64,000 nucleotides of DNA from Myxococcus stipitatus DSM 14675 (GTDB taxonomy: Bacteria; Myxococcota; Myxococcia; Myxococcales; Myxococcaceae). The stretch covers positions 7,133,501 through 7,197,500 of the forward strand of contig NC_020126.1 of the NCBI RefSeq assembly GCF_000331735.1, written 5' to 3'. The translations under genes were made by a program, and so were the position numbers. Positions within the stretch are counted from its first letter, which is position 1; each line of letters begins with the position of its first letter. The notes beneath the pieces were generated by a model. It had not been told where the DNA came from. It saw only the letters and a list, made by a program, of their open reading frames with translations, and ran no database searches. Shown one piece after another: positions 1 to 8,696 of this stretch.

Positions 1-531
1 GTTGCCGTAGCTCTTCATGAAGTGCGCGAGCGCGGCGTTGCGGTGGCCGTGCTCCGCTTCCGACGCGGCGACCACCGCATCGAAGTCCACGGCCGGGTTG
101 CCGCTCTCCGCGCGGAGGAAGTCGCGCACCGCGCCCCGCGAGTCCCCCGTGAGGCTGAGCAGCCGGTCCGTCATGACCAGGGCCCCCGCGTTGATGAAGG
201 GGTTGCGCGGCACGCCCTGCTCGTACTCGAGCTGCACCAGGGAGTTGAACGGATTGCCGGAGGGCTCCTTGCCCACCCTGCGCCAGATGGCGTCCCCGTC
301 GCGTGACAGCGTCAGCGCGAGCGCGAACACCTTGGAGATGCTCTGCACGGAGAAGGGCATGCGCCAATCCCCCACGCCGAAGACGTCTCCGTCGACGGTC
401 GCGAGCGCCATGCCGAAGCGCGAAGGGTCCACCGAGGCCAGGGCGGGGATGTAGTTCGCCACGCGCCCCTGCCCCACCACGGGCCGCACCGCCGCCATCA
501 CTTCATCGAGAATCGCCTGAAAGTCGTGCAT
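1..531 (-). CDS. glsA: glutaminase A, C-terminal part cut by window edge
   Basis: Hydrolyses L-glutamine to glutamate and ammonia in the cytoplasm. The visible 177 codons give the N-terminal part of a serine-dependent glutaminase (beta-lactamase-like fold). The motif FSVQSISKVFAL contains the catalytic Ser-x-x-Lys, and it is followed by GNPFNSLVQLE and NPFINAGAL, both typical of the family. The start ATG at 531 gives the expected short N-terminus (MHDFQAILDEV). Bacterial glutaminases are about 305-310 residues, so roughly 130 residues lie beyond position 1. The gene stands alone here; 131 bases separate it from the end of the next gene, also on the minus strand. Assignment is firm from the motifs; the missing end cannot be judged. 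Confidence 0.93.
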   Translation of the reverse strand, partial: MHDFQAILDEVMAAVRPVVGQGRVANYIPALASVDPSRFGMALATVDGDVFGVGDWRMPFSVQSISKVFALALTLSRDGDAIWRRVGKEPSGNPFNSLVQLEYEQGVPRNPFINAGALVMTDRLLSLTGDSRGAVRDFLRAESGNPAVDFDAVVAASEAEHGHRNAALAHFMKSYGN

Positions 532-662
532 CGCGCGCCCGTCCACCGTGGGCGTGGATGATAGCCGCGAGACCCGGCCCGCCCCACCCGCATCTTTCGC
601 GGGACGCAGCCCCCGAAGGAGGTCCGACGAGTGCTTGCCCGAAGGCCGTGGCGGCTGCCGCG

Positions 663-1409
663 TCAGCGGGCGTCGTGGAAGATGATGCCCACGGTGTGGC
701 GATGCCCGGCGCGGATGCGGCTGACGCCGTGGCGCATGTTGACGCGATAGGTGCCGCGCGTTCCCTGCACGGGCCGATGGTGGACGGGGAAGATGACGCC
801 ATCCCCCTGACGCAGGGGCACCACCTCCGCGCGGGACTGCATGCGCGGGCGCTGCTCGGTGAGCACGAACTCGCCTCCCGTGAAGTCGCGCTCCGGCTCC
901 GACAGGAGGAAGGCCACCTGGAGGGGAAACACCTCGTCGCCGTAGAGGTCCTGGTGGAGGCAGTTGTAGTCCCCCTCGCCGTACTGGAGCAGCAACGGGG
1001 TGGGCCGGAGCTGCTCGGCTTGATGGCACCGCTGGAGATAGGCCTCGTGGGTCTCCGGATAGCGCGTGTCGATGCGCATCGCTTCGTTCCACCGGTTCGC
1101 GATGGAGGACAGGGCCGGATAGAGCCCGTGTCGCAACCGCGCGATGACGTCGGGGAGCGGATAGGCGAAGTACTTGTACTCCCCTCGCCCGAAGCCGTGC
1201 CTCGACATGACGACGCGACTGCGGAACGGCGCCTCCGACGCGTAGAGCCCGGCGAGCGCCGAGCACTCGTCAGGCGTCAACATCGCGCCCAGGCTCGCAC
1301 AGCCTCGCGCGTCCAGCTCGGAGGAAAGGGCCGTCCAGTCGAGTGACTCCAGCCGCTCCTCGATGGAGGGCCCTCGCACCGCCCGCTTCACACGCGCCGG
1401 TGCGCTCAT
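663..1409 (-). CDS. 2OG-Fe(II) oxygenase, PF09859-like
   Basis: Predicted non-haem iron, 2-oxoglutarate-dependent oxygenase of 248 residues. The iron facial triad is visible as H152-x-D154 (NCLHQDLYG) and a distal His near 227 (NMRHGVS), with an Arg (RHTVGIIFHDA) suited to bind 2-oxoglutarate. The conserved blocks RHGFGRGEYKYFAYPLPD and GGEFVLTEQRPRMQS are those I associate with the family named 'oxygenase, catalysing oxidative methylation of damaged DNA' (PF09859), an AlkB-like name given by prediction. The start at 1409 (MSAPARV) is chosen because GAGGG precedes it; the frame stays open to 1478, but that extension is Arg-rich and atypical. No DNA-repair neighbour is present, so the substrate remains open. 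Confidence 0.75.
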   Translation of the reverse strand: MSAPARVKRAVRGPSIEERLESLDWTALSSELDARGCASLGAMLTPDECSALAGLYASEAPFRSRVVMSRHGFGRGEYKYFAYPLPDVIARLRHGLYPALSSIANRWNEAMRIDTRYPETHEAYLQRCHQAEQLRPTPLLLQYGEGDYNCLHQDLYGDEVFPLQVAFLLSEPERDFTGGEFVLTEQRPRMQSRAEVVPLRQGDGVIFPVHHRPVQGTRGTYRVNMRHGVSRIRAGHRHTVGIIFHDAR

Positions 1410-1560
1410 GGCCGGGCCCTCCCGCTGAATCCTTGTCCGCTCCGCATGCCCTGCTCCCTTCCGCACGAGGCCCCTCACGAAGTGGCCCGGTAGACCCAGG
1501 AGATGACGCAGCGCAGGTGGGATTGCGACCCGGATGTTGCGGTGACCGAAGCGCCGCGAC

Positions 1561-2862
1561 TCAGCGCGGCGTCACCTTGAGCAGCCGTCCGTTGCGCTCG
1601 TCGGTGAGCAGGTAGAGCGCGCCCTCGGGGCCCTGGACGACTTCGCGGATGCGCGAGTCCTGGTCCAGGAGCAACCGCTCCTCTCCCACGACGCGGTCGT
1701 TCTTGAGGACCAGCCGCACCAGCGCCTGGCTGGACAGGCCGCCGATGAAGACGTTGCCCTTCCACTCCGGGAAGAGGTCCCCCGAGTAGATGGTCATGCC
1801 CGAGGGCGAAATCACCGGGTCCCAGTAATACACGGGCTGCTCCATGCCCGGCCCCTGCGTGGACTTGTGGATGCGCGCGCCCGAGTACTCCTCGCCATAG
1901 CCGATGGTCGGCCAGCCGTAGTCCTTGCCCGCCTCGACGAGGTTGAGCTCGTCGCCCCCGCGCGGCCCCATCTCCACCTCCCAGAGGCGATGACGGCTGT
2001 CGAGCGCCGCGGACAAGACATTGCGATGGCCCAGCGACCAGATTTCAGGCCGCGCGTCCTTGCGGCCCACGAAAGGGTTGTCCTGGGGAATCGAGCCATC
2101 CGGACGGATGCGGACAATCTTTCCGAAGTCGCTCTTCAAGTCACGCGCCTGGACGCGGCCCTCCATCACGGAGCGCTCGCCGAGCGTGATGAACAGCAGG
2201 CCGTCCGGAGTGAAGACGAGCCGGCCTCCCGCGTGCAGCGTCGATTCGAGCGTCGGCTGCATGCGGAAGATGACCTTCAGCCCCTCGATGCGGGGCTTCG
2301 CGCCGTCCACCAGCTTCGCGCGCGCCACCGCCAGCCCGTTGCCGCCCTCGCGAGGCTCGTAATAGCTCCAGTAGATGAGGCCGCTGGTCGCGGAGTCCGG
2401 CCCCACCTCGACATCGAGCAACCCGCCCTGGTTACGGCCATCCACGGGCGGAAGGCCCTCGATGGGCGCGGACTTCTTGCCCTGCGGGGTGACGATGAAG
2501 AGCTTCCCGGTCGGCTTCTCCGTCACCAGCATGCGCCGGTCCGGCAGGAACGCGATGGCCCAGGGGTGGTTGAAGCCGGAGGCCACCTCGGTGACTTGGA
2601 GGGCGGTGCGAGTCTTCACGGCGGGCGCGCGCGTCTGGCCCGCGAAGGCCGGCTTGAACTCGGGCACGTTGGGAGGCGCCGTCTCGACGGGCGCGCCAGT
2701 GGGCGTCGGCTCCTCCAGGGGGACTGACTGCTGACTGCCAGCGGCCCGGTCCGGGGCCAGGTTGCCACGCTGGTCCGTGGGTTTCCGAGCCGCTTGCCCC
2801 TGCGCGGTCCCCGCGAAGGACAGAAGAGTCGAACAGGCCACGGTCGTCAGGAATGCGCGCAT
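1561..2862 (-). CDS. PQQ-dependent sugar (glucose/sorbosone) dehydrogenase family, secreted
   Basis: 433-residue precursor starting MRAFLTTVACSTLLSFAGTA, a clear signal peptide, so the enzyme is exported. The mature part is a beta-propeller of the glucose/sorbosone dehydrogenase family (PF07995): GFNHPWAIAFLPDRRMLVTE near the start, then LDVEVGPD, HAGGRLVFTPDGLLFITLGE, SLGHRNVL and EMGPRGGDELN, all hallmark propeller blades. Members oxidise aldose sugars with pyrroloquinoline quinone and calcium. The open frame continues upstream to 3045, but the start at 2862 is preferred because of the signal peptide and a GAGAAG ribosome-binding site. A Gly/Pro-rich linker of about 80 residues follows the signal peptide. 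Single gene; the 3' end lies in a GC-rich inverted repeat (1552-1571). The physiological substrate cannot be told from sequence. Confidence 0.87.
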   Translation of the reverse strand: MRAFLTTVACSTLLSFAGTAQGQAARKPTDQRGNLAPDRAAGSQQSVPLEEPTPTGAPVETAPPNVPEFKPAFAGQTRAPAVKTRTALQVTEVASGFNHPWAIAFLPDRRMLVTEKPTGKLFIVTPQGKKSAPIEGLPPVDGRNQGGLLDVEVGPDSATSGLIYWSYYEPREGGNGLAVARAKLVDGAKPRIEGLKVIFRMQPTLESTLHAGGRLVFTPDGLLFITLGERSVMEGRVQARDLKSDFGKIVRIRPDGSIPQDNPFVGRKDARPEIWSLGHRNVLSAALDSRHRLWEVEMGPRGGDELNLVEAGKDYGWPTIGYGEEYSGARIHKSTQGPGMEQPVYYWDPVISPSGMTIYSGDLFPEWKGNVFIGGLSSQALVRLVLKNDRVVGEERLLLDQDSRIREVVQGPEGALYLLTDERNGRLLKVTPR

Positions 2863-2953
2863 GGGCTCACTTCTCGGGTGGAGAGGGAACAAGGCTTCGC
2901 TGGCCCGCAGCAAACCCGAAGTCAGCCACGACACGGAAGCACGAAGGGTCGCC

Positions 2954-3811
2954 TCACCGCGACTCGGACCTCGAGACGGCCCAATCCAGCACCGTCCCGC
3001 ACGCCTTGCAGTAGCGCGCATCCAGGTCGTGCCCCTGCTTGCCACAGCCTGGACACGCCTGGGTGTCCAGGCTCACGTGTGAGGCCTTCGCCAGCTCCAC
3101 GGACACGATGCCCGTGGGCACCGCGAGGATGCCGTAGCCCATGATCATCAACACCGACGCGATGAACTGACCCAGCACCGTCTTCGGGGTGATGTCGCCG
3201 AAGCCCACCGTCGTCATCGTCACGATGGCCCAGTACATGGAGCGGGGAATGCTGTCGAAGCCGTGCCGCTCTCCCTCCACCATGTACATGAGCGCCCCCA
3301 TGATGACGGCGATGCTCAGCACCACGCCCAGGAACACGGTGATCTTCGCCCGGCTCGCGCGAAGCGCCGTCATCAGCACCTCCGCCTGCCCCAACAGGTG
3401 CCCCAGCTTCAGCACCCGGAAGACACGCAGCAGACGCAGCACCCGAATCACCAACAGCGTCTGCGCCCCCGGAAAGATGACGCTCAGGAACGAGGGCAGG
3501 ATGGCCATCAGGTCCACCACCCCGAAGAAGCTGCGCATGTAGTCCAGCGGCCTGCGGACCGCCACGAGCCGCAGCACGTACTCCAGCGCGAAGATGATGG
3601 TGAAGGCCCACTCCGCCACGCTCAGCGCCGTGGCGTACCGCACACGGACGGAGGCCACGCTCTCCAGCATCACCGCCGCGACGCTGAAGACGATGACCCA
3701 CAGCAGGGCCACATCGAACGCCTTCCCCGCGGGGGTATCGGCCTCGAAGATGACGGTATGGAGGCGGGCACGGAATCCGCCCGCGGGGCTCTGCTCGGAA
3801 GGCCTGGACAC
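2954..3811 (-). CDS. voltage-gated-type potassium channel with C-terminal zinc ribbon
   Basis: 285-residue inner-membrane protein with six predicted membrane segments. The fourth carries regularly spaced positive residues (R123, R126, R129, R132, K135), as in Kv voltage sensors. The pore loop holds the selectivity filter TTVGFGD (200-206), and the last helix includes the hinge-like GYGILAVPTGI. After the pore the protein does not end in an RCK or cyclic-nucleotide domain. Instead it has a short zinc ribbon with CPGC (253-256) and CKAC (268-271). Family knowledge supports a tetrameric K+ channel; the ribbon as a cytoplasmic sensor or assembly element is inference. The gene lies 91 bases upstream of the sugar dehydrogenase start on the same strand and is probably an independent unit. 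Confidence 0.9.
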   Translation of the reverse strand: MSRPSEQSPAGGFRARLHTVIFEADTPAGKAFDVALLWVIVFSVAAVMLESVASVRVRYATALSVAEWAFTIIFALEYVLRLVAVRRPLDYMRSFFGVVDLMAILPSFLSVIFPGAQTLLVIRVLRLLRVFRVLKLGHLLGQAEVLMTALRASRAKITVFLGVVLSIAVIMGALMYMVEGERHGFDSIPRSMYWAIVTMTTVGFGDITPKTVLGQFIASVLMIMGYGILAVPTGIVSVELAKASHVSLDTQACPGCGKQGHDLDARYCKACGTVLDWAVSRSESR

Positions 3812-3855
3812 GGCGCCAGTCTAGGGCCGCGGGTGCCGGGAGCCACCAAGAAGAA

Positions 3856-3883
3856 GGGCCGCCTCCCCAACGGAAGGCGGCCC
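3856..3883 (-). terminator. intrinsic terminator of the RND operon
   Basis: Perfect 9-bp stem (GGGCCGCCT at 3856-3864 with AGGCGGCCC at 3875-3883) and a 10-base loop. Read on the minus strand it is followed by TTCTTCTT, just after the pump stop codon at 3922. This matches a Rho-independent terminator for the efflux operon. Confidence 0.75.
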
Positions 3884-3921
3884 TCGTGTTTCACTTCAGC
3901 GGAAGTCCTCTCCGCCGGTCA

Positions 3922-6900
3922 TCAGTGACCTCCCGCACCCGACATCCCCGCCGGGACCTCCGCAGGAGGACGCTCCTCGCCGCGCAGCGCCAGCTTCCGG
4001 ATGACGATGTAGAAGATGGGCGTCAGCACCAGACCGAACAGCGTCACGCCGAGCATGCCCGCGAACACCGCCACGCCCATCGCCTGGCGCATCTCCGCGC
4101 CCGCGCCCGTGGCCAGTGCCAACGGCACCACACCCATGATGAACGCGATGGAGGTCATCAGGATGGGCCGCAGACGCAGCCGGCACGCTTCCAGCGCCGC
4201 CTGCACCACCCCCATGCCTTCATCCTCCTGCGCCTTGGCGAACTCGACGATGAGGATGGCGTTCTTCGCCGCCAGGCCCACCAGCACCACCAGGCCAATC
4301 TGCGTGAAGATGTTGTTGTCCCCATCCACGAACCACACACCGGCCAGCGCGCTCAGCAACGCGAGCGGAACCGTCAGCAGCACCGCCAGCGGCAAGGTCC
4401 AGCTGTTGTACTGCGCCGCCAGGATGAGGAACGCCAGCAGGATGGCCAGCGGGAAGACGAACAGTCCTTCGCTGCCTGCCTGCTTCTCCTGGTACGTCAG
4501 GTCCGTCCACTCGAACGTCATGCCCGCGGGCAGTGTCTCCGCCGCCAGCCGCTCCATCGCCGCCACGGCCTGTCCCGTGCTCACGCCCGGAGCCGCCGCG
4601 CCGTTGATGTCCGCCGCCGGATACCCGTTGTACCGCAGCACCTGGTCCGGACCGAACGACGGCCCCACCTCCACCAGCGAGGCCAGTGGCACCATGCCGC
4701 CCTGCTCGTTGCGCACCTGAAGCCGGCCGATGTCGTCCGACTCCATGCGGTGCTTCGCGTCCGCCTGCACGTTCACCTGATACGTGCGGCCGAAGCGGTT
4801 GAAGTCGTTCACGTAGAGCGAGCCCAGCTGAATCTGGAGCGTCTCGAAGACGGAGCTCAGCGGGACGCCCTGCTGCTTCGCCTTCACCCGGTCCACGTCC
4901 GCATGGAGCTGCGGCACGTTGATTTCAAAGGTCGTCATCAACCCCGTCAGCGACGGGTCCGTCGACGCCTTCTGCACCAACGCCTGGGTGGCCGAATAGA
5001 GCGCCTCCGGCCCCAGACCCGCGCGGTCCTCCACCTGGAGCTTGAAGCCCGCCAGCGTGCCCATGCCCGGCACGGGAGGCGGTGGGAACACGGCCGCGAA
5101 GCCTTCCTCGATACCGCCCAGCTTCCCCTGGAGGCGCCCGGCGATGGCGTTCGCCGACAGGTCCGGCGACTTGCGCTTCTCGAAGTCATCCAGGATGGCG
5201 AACACCACCGCTGAGTTGGGAGAGCTGACGAAGCCGTTGATGGAGAGGCCCGTGAAGGCCACCACGTTGGCGACGCCCTGCTCCTTCAGCATCAGGTCCG
5301 ACATCTCCTTCACCACCGCGTCCGTGCGCTCCAGCGACGAAGCCGGAGGCAGCTGCGCCAGGCCCACCAGGTAGTACTTGTCCTGCATGGGGACGAAGCC
5401 CGCGGGGACCTTCTTGAAGCCCAGCCACGTCAGGCCCAGCAGGCCCACGTAGATGGCCAGCGCCACCACGCTGATGCGCACCACCCGCCGCACCAGCGAC
5501 ACGTAGCCCGCGGAGGCCTTGTCGAAGAAGCGGTTGAAGGGACGGAAGAGCCAGCCGCCGAACGCCTTCTCCATGAAGCGCGTGAGGCCGTCCTTCGGGC
5601 CGTGGTGCCCGCGCAGCAGCACTCCGGCGAGCGCCGGGCTGAGCGTGAGCGAGTTGAAGGCCGAGAGGATGGTGGAGATGGCGATGGTCAGCGCGAACTG
5701 CCGGTAGAACTGCCCCGTGAGGCCACCCAGGAACGCCGTGGGGATGAACACCGCGGACAGCACGGACGTAATCGCGATGATGGGGCCCGTCACCTCGGTC
5801 ATCGCCTTGCGGGCCGCTTCCTTGGGACTGGAGCCCTGCTCGATGTGCCGCTCCACGTTCTCGACGACGACGATGGCGTCATCCACCACGATGCCGATGG
5901 AGAGCACCAACCCGAAGAGCGACAGCGTGTTGAGCGAGAAGCCCATCATCTGCATCACCGCCGCCGTGCCCACCAGCGACACGGGCACCGCGGCCAGCGG
6001 GATGACGGAGGCGCGCCACGTCTGGAGGAAGAGCAGCACCACCAGCACGACCAGCACCACCGCCTCCGCCAACGTCTGCACCACGTTGGAGATGGACGCG
6101 CGGACGAAAAGGGTCGGGTCGTAGACGATGCGGTACTCCATGCCCTCCGGGAAGGCCTTGCTCAGCTCTTCCATCCGAGCGCGGATGCCCGCGGACACGT
6201 CCAGCGCGTTGGAGCCCGAGGCCTGGTTGATGCCGATGGCCACCGCGGGCTTTCCATCCAACCGGGCGCGCACCGAGTAGTTGCTCGCGCCCAGCTCCAC
6301 CCGCGCCACGTCGCGCAGCCGGGTCACCTGTCCGGCCTCGCCCACCTTGACCACGATGTCGCGGAACTGCTCCTCGTCCGTGAGCCGGCCCTGCGTCGTG
6401 ACGGTGAGCTGGAAGGCGGAGCGCTCATCCGGCTGCTGCCCCACCACACCCGCGGCCACCTGCACGTTCTGCTCGCGGATGGCGCCCACCACGTCGCTCG
6501 CGGTGAGGTTGCGCGCGGCCAACAGCTGCGGGTCCAACCAGACGCGCATGCTGTACTCACCCGCGCCCCACACCCCCACGCCGCCCACGCCCGAGACGCG
6601 CTGGAGCACGTCCTTCACTTGAAGCACCGCGTAGTTGGAGAGGTAGAGCGGATCCAGCTTCCCGTCCGGGGAGACCAGGTGCACCACCAGCAGCATGTCC
6701 GGGCTCGTCTTCTCCGTCATGACGCCCAGCCGCTGCACCTCCGCCGGGAGGCGCGGAATCGCTCGCGCCACGCGGTTCTGCACCTGCACCGTCGCGGTAT
6801 CGGCGTCCACCTCCATGCCGAAGGTGATGGTCAACGCCACCCGACCGTCGGTGGTGGACTGCGAGGACATGTAGAGCATGCCCTCCACGCCGTTGATGGC

Positions 6901-7107
6901 CTGCTCGAGCGGCGCGGCCACCGTCTCCGCGATGACGGAGGGGTTCGCGCCGGGATAGGCCGCGCTCACCACCACGGTGGGCGGCGACACGGCGGGATAC
7001 TCAGCCAGGGGCAACTGCACCAGGGACAAGCCGCCGCCTATCAGCAGCAGCACGGACAACACGGCCGCGAAGATGGGCCGGTCGACGAAAAAGTGCGCGA
7101 ACTTCAC
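3922..7107 (-). CDS. RND efflux pump permease, HAE1 (AcrB/MexB) family
   Basis: 1061 residues, the usual length for a hydrophobe/amphiphile efflux RND transporter. It starts MKFAHFFVDRPIFAAVLSVL, the canonical first membrane helix with the FxxRPIF motif. The proton-relay aspartate pair is intact in TM4 (GIVVDDAIVVVENV), and the second half shows GLAAKNAILIVEFA. Twelve membrane helices and two large periplasmic loops are evident. The trimer would export drugs, detergents or secondary metabolites from periplasm or membrane using the proton gradient. It overlaps the upstream adaptor gene by four bases (ATGA), so the two are translationally coupled. No outer-membrane TolC-type gene is adjacent, so an unlinked one must complete the pump. 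Substrate is unknown. Confidence 0.95.
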   Translation of the reverse strand: MKFAHFFVDRPIFAAVLSVLLLIGGGLSLVQLPLAEYPAVSPPTVVVSAAYPGANPSVIAETVAAPLEQAINGVEGMLYMSSQSTTDGRVALTITFGMEVDADTATVQVQNRVARAIPRLPAEVQRLGVMTEKTSPDMLLVVHLVSPDGKLDPLYLSNYAVLQVKDVLQRVSGVGGVGVWGAGEYSMRVWLDPQLLAARNLTASDVVGAIREQNVQVAAGVVGQQPDERSAFQLTVTTQGRLTDEEQFRDIVVKVGEAGQVTRLRDVARVELGASNYSVRARLDGKPAVAIGINQASGSNALDVSAGIRARMEELSKAFPEGMEYRIVYDPTLFVRASISNVVQTLAEAVVLVVLVVLLFLQTWRASVIPLAAVPVSLVGTAAVMQMMGFSLNTLSLFGLVLSIGIVVDDAIVVVENVERHIEQGSSPKEAARKAMTEVTGPIIAITSVLSAVFIPTAFLGGLTGQFYRQFALTIAISTILSAFNSLTLSPALAGVLLRGHHGPKDGLTRFMEKAFGGWLFRPFNRFFDKASAGYVSLVRRVVRISVVALAIYVGLLGLTWLGFKKVPAGFVPMQDKYYLVGLAQLPPASSLERTDAVVKEMSDLMLKEQGVANVVAFTGLSINGFVSSPNSAVVFAILDDFEKRKSPDLSANAIAGRLQGKLGGIEEGFAAVFPPPPVPGMGTLAGFKLQVEDRAGLGPEALYSATQALVQKASTDPSLTGLMTTFEINVPQLHADVDRVKAKQQGVPLSSVFETLQIQLGSLYVNDFNRFGRTYQVNVQADAKHRMESDDIGRLQVRNEQGGMVPLASLVEVGPSFGPDQVLRYNGYPAADINGAAAPGVSTGQAVAAMERLAAETLPAGMTFEWTDLTYQEKQAGSEGLFVFPLAILLAFLILAAQYNSWTLPLAVLLTVPLALLSALAGVWFVDGDNNIFTQIGLVVLVGLAAKNAILIVEFAKAQEDEGMGVVQAALEACRLRLRPILMTSIAFIMGVVPLALATGAGAEMRQAMGVAVFAGMLGVTLFGLVLTPIFYIVIRKLALRGEERPPAEVPAGMSGAGGH

Positions 7108-8294
7108 GGCCGTGCGCCTCCCACATGTTCGGAGTCGGCCATGGCCACCACCGTCGGCGCCACCTTCATGCCCGGCCGGGCCAACCCCTTGAGAACCACC
7201 CGCTCACCCGCCGACAGGCCGCCGCGCACCACGCGCAAGCCACCCTCGAGGGGCCCCAACTCCACCCGCCGCTGCTCCAACGTCTGGTCCGCGCGAATCA
7301 CCAGCACGTAGCGGCCCTTCTGGTCCGTCGCCACCGCCTGGTCCTGGATGAGGATGGTGGGGCGCGCGGCGCCCGTCTCCAGCCGCACGCGCGCGTACAG
7401 CCCCGCCGTCAGCTTCCCATCCGGATTCGGCAGCACCGCCCGAGCCCGCGCCGTGCCCGTCGCCACCGACACCTGGTTGTCCAGGAAGTCGAGCCGGGCC
7501 TCGCGAGAGAAGCCGTCCTCGCCCCGCAGCGCCACGCGGACGGGCACCGAGTTGACGCGGCCATCCTTGCCGCGCGCGCCCGACGACGTGCCCGAGAAGC
7601 GCAGGTACGTCGCCTCGTCCACGTCGAAGTAGACGTAGTACGGCTCCACGGAGACGACCGTGGTGAGCACCGTCGCGTTGGCGCTGCCGCCGCTCACCAG
7701 GTTGCCCTGCGTCACCAGCGCCCGGCCCACCCGGCCGCTGACCGGTGAGCGCACGCGCGTGTCCTGGAGGTCGATCTCCGCCGCGCGCACCGCCGCCTTC
7801 GCGGACTCGACCCGGGCGCGAGACTCCGCGCGCTCCGCCACCAGCACGTCGAAGTCGCCTTGGGAGATGGCCTGCTCGGCCACCAGCTTCTCGCCGCGCT
7901 CGAACCGCTTCTCCGCGAGCGTCCGCCGCTCCTCGGCCTGGAGCAGCTCCGCCTTCACCCGGGCGAAGGCCGCCTCGAAGGTGCGCGCGTCGAGCTGGAA
8001 CAACACCTGCCCGGCCGTGACGAGCCCGCCCTCGGCGAAGCGGACCGACTCGATGTAGCCGCCCACGCGGGGCCTCAACTCCACGCTGTGCACCGCCGCG
8101 AGCACGCCGGTGAACTCGGCCACGTCCGCCACGGGCTTGCTCAGGACCTCCGCGGCGACGACGGGCGTCGCGGGCACCTGGGCGCTGGGGGCGCCGCCTT
8201 GCGAATCCGCGCCCTCGCCCTTCGCGAGGACAAGACCGCCCACCACCAGCGGGAGGGCCAACGCCCCTCCCACCGCTGCACGTCTCCAATTCAT
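7104..8294 (-). CDS. RND efflux periplasmic adaptor (membrane fusion protein)
   Basis: 396 residues beginning MNWRRAAVGGALALPLVVGG, a membrane anchor or signal sequence. The order is typical of AcrA/MexA proteins: half-lipoyl motif (GVLAAVHSVELRPRVGGYI), long alpha-hairpin rich in Glu/Arg/Ala, second lipoyl half (LQDTRVRSPVSGRVGRALVTQGNLV), beta-barrel and membrane-proximal domain. It links the RND pump to an outer-membrane channel. The start at 8294 is chosen over the longer open frame to 8399 because it gives the expected membrane anchor and has CTGGAG upstream. It is the first gene of the operon, and the 402-base region before it carries an inverted repeat but no adjacent repressor gene. 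Confidence 0.93.
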   Translation of the reverse strand: MNWRRAAVGGALALPLVVGGLVLAKGEGADSQGGAPSAQVPATPVVAAEVLSKPVADVAEFTGVLAAVHSVELRPRVGGYIESVRFAEGGLVTAGQVLFQLDARTFEAAFARVKAELLQAEERRTLAEKRFERGEKLVAEQAISQGDFDVLVAERAESRARVESAKAAVRAAEIDLQDTRVRSPVSGRVGRALVTQGNLVSGGSANATVLTTVVSVEPYYVYFDVDEATYLRFSGTSSGARGKDGRVNSVPVRVALRGEDGFSREARLDFLDNQVSVATGTARARAVLPNPDGKLTAGLYARVRLETGAARPTILIQDQAVATDQKGRYVLVIRADQTLEQRRVELGPLEGGLRVVRGGLSAGERVVLKGLARPGMKVAPTVVAMADSEHVGGARP

Positions 8295-8696
8295 GGCTGA
8301 CTCCAGGACTTTCAGGGGTCGGGACACACCTCGAGCGCTCGCGCCCACGCGCGCTGACAGGTGGCCCCGGGTTACAGGACGAGGGACAACGACACACACG
8401 TCTCCCGGCCAGCGGGACTCACCGCCGGGTGACTGATGGGCCTAGGACTTTCGAGCTGGGAACCGCGACCGCGGAACACCAGGTCATCGAGCGGGTACGG
8501 TCCCCCCACACGAGACCCGATGAAGCGCTATCGCGAAAAATGACGACAACAGCGCGCCGACGAAGCTCGCGCGCGGGACCTGACACGCCTCACCAGGGAG
8601 GTAATTTGCAACATGGCCCATTACTAATTACCCCCTCGCGAGGTTCGCAACGCATTCTTCCCAAGCACTGGGAGAAACGCGGGAGGGCGGGAGGAA
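8295..8696. other. 402-base intergenic region upstream of the RND operon
   Basis: Holds the expected promoter of the efflux operon (minus strand). I see no convincing gene. The notable element is the inverted repeat at 8600-8632, listed separately, inside the only AT-rich stretch of the region. I could not place a confident -10/-35 pair. Confidence 0.6.
8600..8632. promoter_or_regulatory. inverted repeat, possible operator
   Basis: GGTAATT (8600-8606) and AATTACC (8626-8632) form a perfect 7-bp inverted repeat, centre to centre 26 bases, in an AT-rich island surrounded by GC-rich DNA. This spacing would suit a dimeric regulator such as a TetR or MarR protein, but it lies about 300 bases from the adaptor start and equally close to the end of the next gene. 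Operator function is inference. Confidence 0.3.

Noticed and set aside
1552..1571. Inverted repeat at the end of the sugar dehydrogenase gene as a terminator
   Set aside because: The stem is only 7 bp, overlaps the stop codon and is followed by no T tract.
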